Of a stretch of 64,000 bases of DNA, positions 61,601 to 64,000 are shown piece by piece (within the stretch, counting starts at the first letter, position 1; every line of letters starts with the position of its first letter). Below the pieces are notes generated by a model. It saw only the letters and a program-made list of their open reading frames with translations, was not told where the DNA came from and did not search any database. The stretch comes from Bacteroides sp. (lineage in GTDB: Bacteria > Bacteroidota > Bacteroidia > Bacteroidales > Bacteroidaceae). Where the stretch lies: assembly GCA_019416685.1 (NCBI GenBank), contig DXWV01000033.1, positions 25,214 to 89,213 of the forward strand, given 5' to 3'. The position numbers were made by a program, and so were the translations under genes.

Positions 61601-62491
61601 ATAGCATTCATCGGTTTGATAAGAACCTATGCTGTTACCTTTATTATCGAATAACTCTACCTGAGCTTTGTTTATGGGCAACCATTGATCGTTTGTTCCG
61701 GCCTTATAAAGATATAGAGGATTGTTGATACGCTCGTTGGAACTTTTTACAAGTCCGGCCAGAATGCCTTTAGAATCTTGTTCTGCTTCGAAATAGTCAC
61801 AAAAATAGCGAAAGAAACGTGCCGATTCTAATTTACGGTAATCTTCATTAAGTAAACGATGAGTTTCGGGCAAATAGTCATGGAATTCACCTTCGGAAAG
61901 AAAACCGGGTACTGTGTTGTTTTTTAAAACTCCCAGATGATAACCATAAAATGAAAAGTCGCCACGAATATTCATATTGGTAGCACTATAGTAGGTCCAA
62001 TTGGTTAGTGGGTTGTCATACATTCTGGACCAACATGTTTGTGCCATTGGTTTACTAAGTGCGGGATCGGGTTCGTCATCTGTTCCGCGATACAGCAGTA
62101 AAAGATAATTTGTTCCTTGATTTACCCCTACAGCATTGCTATGGATAGATAAGAAAGCGTCCATGTCATTTGCCGATGCCTCTTCTGCTATTTCAGTCAG
62201 GTTACGGTCGTCTTCGTCCCTGTTCTCGGTTCTTGACATCATAACGGTTGCTCCATGGGCTTCGAGCATATCGCGTAGTGCTAATCCTTTTGTTAAACTA
62301 CTGGAAGATTCCCAGAAACCCTTTGGATCATTGGCTCCATAGGGAATGGTGACAACATTCCGGTCATTGGCTGCATCAAAACCTCCATGACCAGGATTGA
62401 TATAGATTCTTACACCTGTAAGATCTTTTGCGTTGAGGCCTGTGCACAGTAAACATAGGCCAAATATGATTATGTATTTCAGTGTTTTCAT
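58610..62491 (-). CDS. N-acetylmuramoyl-L-alanine amidase with propeller, FN3 and T9SS-type sorting domain
   Basis: This 1293-residue secreted protein begins with a signal peptide (about 1-21) and an Amidase_3 zinc domain (about 25-235) that cuts the MurNAc-L-Ala bond. Zinc/catalytic residues appear as His35 in NPGHGG, Glu61, His117 in SIHSN and Glu200 in FLSEGEFHD. A carboxypeptidase-regulatory-like domain follows (about 270-335), then long beta-propeller-like repeats (about 370-1110), a fibronectin-III domain (about 1125-1210) and a C-terminal type A sorting domain (TSIYPNPTDGPVNIE to YIIKVNNTINRIIRK). It lies 11 bp after the PD40 protein gene. Such a long, multi-domain amidase is unusual and may be surface exposed. 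Confidence 0.85.
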   Translation of the reverse strand: MKTLKYIIIFGLCLLCTGLNAKDLTGVRIYINPGHGGFDAANDRNVVTIPYGANDPKGFWESSSSLTKGLALRDMLEAHGATVMMSRTENRDEDDRNLTEIAEEASANDMDAFLSIHSNAVGVNQGTNYLLLLYRGTDDEPDPALSKPMAQTCWSRMYDNPLTNWTYYSATNMNIRGDFSFYGYHLGVLKNNTVPGFLSEGEFHDYLPETHRLLNEDYRKLESARFFRYFCDYFEAEQDSKGILAGLVKSSNERINNPLYLYKAGTNDQWLPINKAQVELFDNKGNSIGSYQTDECYNGFYAFFNLEPGKYKIKITAENYETAEIDAEVKAGETTSLITQIENKTVIIEKEVPADYPDPNQEAGAIAMPFYQTQEIATNAFEWLKDKNIRKSILHNNKLYILTTDPQIYVGNPATGELISELKLTGIESGILPISDIAFSADGYLMACNKNVVKLPADDQKFKVYTWDDDESEPKLFFETTQQGNFSESTIGETFTISGPRWKCKIYTPAITTGSSRQIRIVGYLIDEETPNIIGYKYMMDGSYTEALWGEAITFTPSPLGTDRFIVDSEVLLPTEFGFDWTIADRNPLINHGAINENLLSPQAKGANFFRYAQHSFMISPNCDNDLTHPHAILFDITEGLDKATKISDALSGSNSSESSEPYMMATGTVNGYDMNLYLHTQNTGITQFQTVTTDATANIYASALKMESTEQQYKFSFLLNEDATEVAIEFTSGDKVLKSYSAGALSKGSNQVSIAKTDIPLGKDIRWQVKATAKSIVRPIKMTGDEETLKFYNAYGVAIDNNPESPYFGRIYVASSKPGTSGDRTTGQGIYIMDPQFQDITGQANKAYDGGIEWSTSNSPFRLAVAPDSRVFMCDFSDAHSGIYIMDPAKPADNFVSLFDGLTRDANGLASNSSNEAVHGSSSSCYVTGTGENTILYTFDEDYKVDGKAGNILQYNIGTATNWTEAPSVAFNNAATGGYQLNMNSTILPDGRGGWWISQYRAADEANVPSLIHYNGTTVDFVSGKVDPTIIENSRNGGMAINIDGTRIAMGCNNEIKILEITYDEEGIPSIKRLHSIKPGLGANSNSLAFDWAGNVYLISNSGERLGMWSLPKADNTTITPAPSSQTITNEVGTVNNLKATVIPEGISLEWEAPTGSVGTPEYNIYRREERIATVTETNYMDDNVKSGTYSYSVTAVFGDYETAKATTSIVITGIEESATTATSIYPNPTDGPVNIESEETIHTIQVYDTNGRIVLNMNNLNTNKETISLYEQASGIYIIKVNNTINRIIRK

Positions 62492-62502
62492 AATTAAAAT
62501 TT

Positions 62503-63417
62503 CTATTTAATGGTAATTTGCATGAGGTAAATATCACCGTTATCTGTATTGAAAACGATGGATGAGTTATCGGCAGAAACGGCTGGATACATTGCTATAA
62601 TAGAAGGGTCACTAAGTGTTTTGTGTTTTCGTCCGTCTACAGATGCAACTTCGATAGTTGAAGATAATATACGTTCTCCGTTATCATTATCGTTCATACC
62701 TACAATCCATTTATTGCCTAACCATACAGGTGCATTCAGGTTGGCTATACGTGTTGGATTGGAACCGTCTATATTAGATACGAATGTGCCTTTTCCGGCT
62801 ACTTTATACAGTATTTTTTTGCCATCCGGAGATATAGAGGGCCATAGATAACTGTAGCTTTTACCATTGGGAGAGAGTTCTGTGCGTTCTCCGTTATGAT
62901 ACAGTACTAATTGGCGGTTCTCTATGTTGACTATGTCCGGAGTTGTTTTTATCTTTTCTCCGTATACTCTTTTTGATGATAACCGATTGCCTTTGACATA
63001 TAGAATATTCCCATCGACGGCTTTATGAAGCTGGAAGCTACGTGTTGACGATATTAACTGACTTTCTTTTTTATTTGTCAGGTCTATCTTCTTTAGAGCT
63101 GTTTCTCTCATATTCCTTTTATTCAGTGATTGTTCACGATAGAAAATGTTATTTCCATCGGCACTGATCTGAACATTATATCCGGCATTGGGCGCTTTGG
63201 TTACTATGGTTACTTTTCCGTTTTTTAGGTCGTACTTTTTGAGCCCGGAATAATTATCGGAGGTAAATAGTAAGTATTCACCTGTAGGGCTGAACTTAGG
63301 ATGGTAAGCTTTACCGACATCTGTACCTGGTAATTGTTTTACTGATATAACATTCACTTCTTGTGAATAAGATTGCTGACATAAGTAAAGTAGCAAAAGC
63401 AGAAAAAACTTTCTCAT
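62503..63417 (-). CDS. PD40/TolB-like beta-propeller protein
   Basis: This 304-residue secreted protein has a signal peptide (about 1-18) followed by six or so WD40-like PD40 blades, visible as repeated motifs HPKFSPTGEYLLFTSD, VQISADGNNIFYRE, WPSISPDGKKILYKV and YPAVSADNSSIVFNTD. It has no catalytic domain, so it is probably a binding or scaffold protein. It is the first gene of a pair with the large amidase (11 bp apart) and may present or regulate it. Confidence 0.82.
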   Translation of the reverse strand: MRKFFLLLLLYLCQQSYSQEVNVISVKQLPGTDVGKAYHPKFSPTGEYLLFTSDNYSGLKKYDLKNGKVTIVTKAPNAGYNVQISADGNNIFYREQSLNKRNMRETALKKIDLTNKKESQLISSTRSFQLHKAVDGNILYVKGNRLSSKRVYGEKIKTTPDIVNIENRQLVLYHNGERTELSPNGKSYSYLWPSISPDGKKILYKVAGKGTFVSNIDGSNPTRIANLNAPVWLGNKWIVGMNDNDNGERILSSTIEVASVDGRKHKTLSDPSIIAMYPAVSADNSSIVFNTDNGDIYLMQITIK

Positions 63418-64000
63418 GATTTAAAAAATTAAAGGTTAATAATGGTGTTCTATATATTATATATTGAGCTTAGTACTTTTCTTAAAATAGGGTACTGAAA
63501 AGGAGTATTTCCGTCTATCTGAAGGACGGTTTCTGCTACTTGTGCTTATTTTATCACCTCAAATATTCATTAATTTATTTTTAGAAACAAATATTTAGGA
63601 ATTAAATTAACTTATTTTGTTTTATGATTATTAATATTAAATATTTGAAGTTGTGGCTTTTGAGAGGAGAAATGTTTTGTAGTTAGATCTCTATGAATTG
63701 TTTTGGATGTGTATCGCTTTATTGGATTGTCGGGGAAGTGTAAATGGAGGATTGGGGTAGTAATCTGTTGCTTTTTAGTTCTTTACGTGTTGTTGGTTTT
63801 CTTCTGTTGGCTTGAGGCTGTTTGTATGGTTTATTATAAGTTGCTGTTTCCGTAATTATTCTATTTAAAAGGATTTTTAATTTTTGATGTTAAGCTTAAA
63901 ACATTGTGCTTAAATATAGTGCTATTTGCGGATTGTGGAAAATTTGGAGGGTCTGTGGGATTAAGCGGAGCTTTTATTTATACCAAGTTCTATCAGAACT
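63418..64000. other. Gap at the right edge without a supported gene
   Basis: This 583-bp stretch should contain the promoter of the PD40-amidase pair, read leftwards. No exact TAnnTTTG box with a matched TTTG is evident. I see no coding frame, RNA gene or repeat array. A gene continuing beyond the window cannot be judged. Confidence 0.4.

Overview
The window reads as chromosomal DNA of a gut Bacteroides. The grounds are a SusC/SusD pair with an outer-membrane GH3 enzyme, many Bac-type lipoproteins, a tRNA-Leu promoter of exact TTTG-N19-TAnnTTTG form, few Shine-Dalgarno sequences, a eukaryote-like single-chain glycyl-tRNA synthetase, and Bacteroidetes-style dispersed hairpin repeats in the gaps. 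The species cannot be named from this alone.

Layout. (1) 35-7453, minus: a small glycan-uptake locus in the order susC, susD, GH3 beta-glucosidase, with repeats in the gaps. (2) 7858-13710, minus: a PfkB sugar kinase, tRNA-Leu(UAG), an S41 peptidase-like lipoprotein, a DUF3316 protein and a ParC/GyrA-type topoisomerase subunit. (3) 13894-20413, plus: glyS, an FKBP lipoprotein, a start-less remnant of a ubiquitin gene (16180-16368), then a three-gene biotin-dependent acyl-CoA carboxylase operon. (4) 20795-27093, plus: a nitrite-ammonification operon (nrfH, nrfA, two heme-lyase-type cytochrome c maturation proteins, a porin) followed by a Crp/Fnr regulator. The carboxylase and nrf operons share a TGTAAT-N4-ATTACA operator at identical distance from the predicted -7 element, so one regulator probably controls both.

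(5) 27119-38220, minus: a polymorphic-toxin locus. A T9SS-type sorting-domain protein, a YD-repeat protein and an RHS-core protein with a short toxin-like tip are followed by four small immunity-like genes. Beyond these lies an orphan, alternative toxin tip carried behind 551 bp of near-identical RHS core.

(6) 38287-56890, minus: a long, tightly packed peptidoglycan-salvage operon: two NamZ exo-N-acetylmuramidases (GH171), an SSS symporter, an AmpG-like permease, a SpoIID/LytB protein, and homologues of Tannerella MurT, MurK and MurQ. It also holds a D-lactate dehydrogenase-like flavo-iron-sulfur protein able to consume the lactate MurQ releases, a beta-lactamase-fold/SGNH fusion, and a DUF4922 protein, a glycosyltransferase and a phosphoesterase/beta-propeller protein of unclear role. 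A good promoter sits just upstream. (7) 57764-63417, minus: a small conserved protein, then a PD40-propeller protein and a 1293-residue zinc amidase with a C-terminal sorting domain, which may also act on peptidoglycan.

The intergenic DNA is unusually structured. Four arrays of short palindromes (different sequence in each) are spaced exactly 22 or 23 bp apart (2454, 20516, 57121, 57326). Two other dispersed hairpin families recur, one of which lies inside two reading frames without breaking them.
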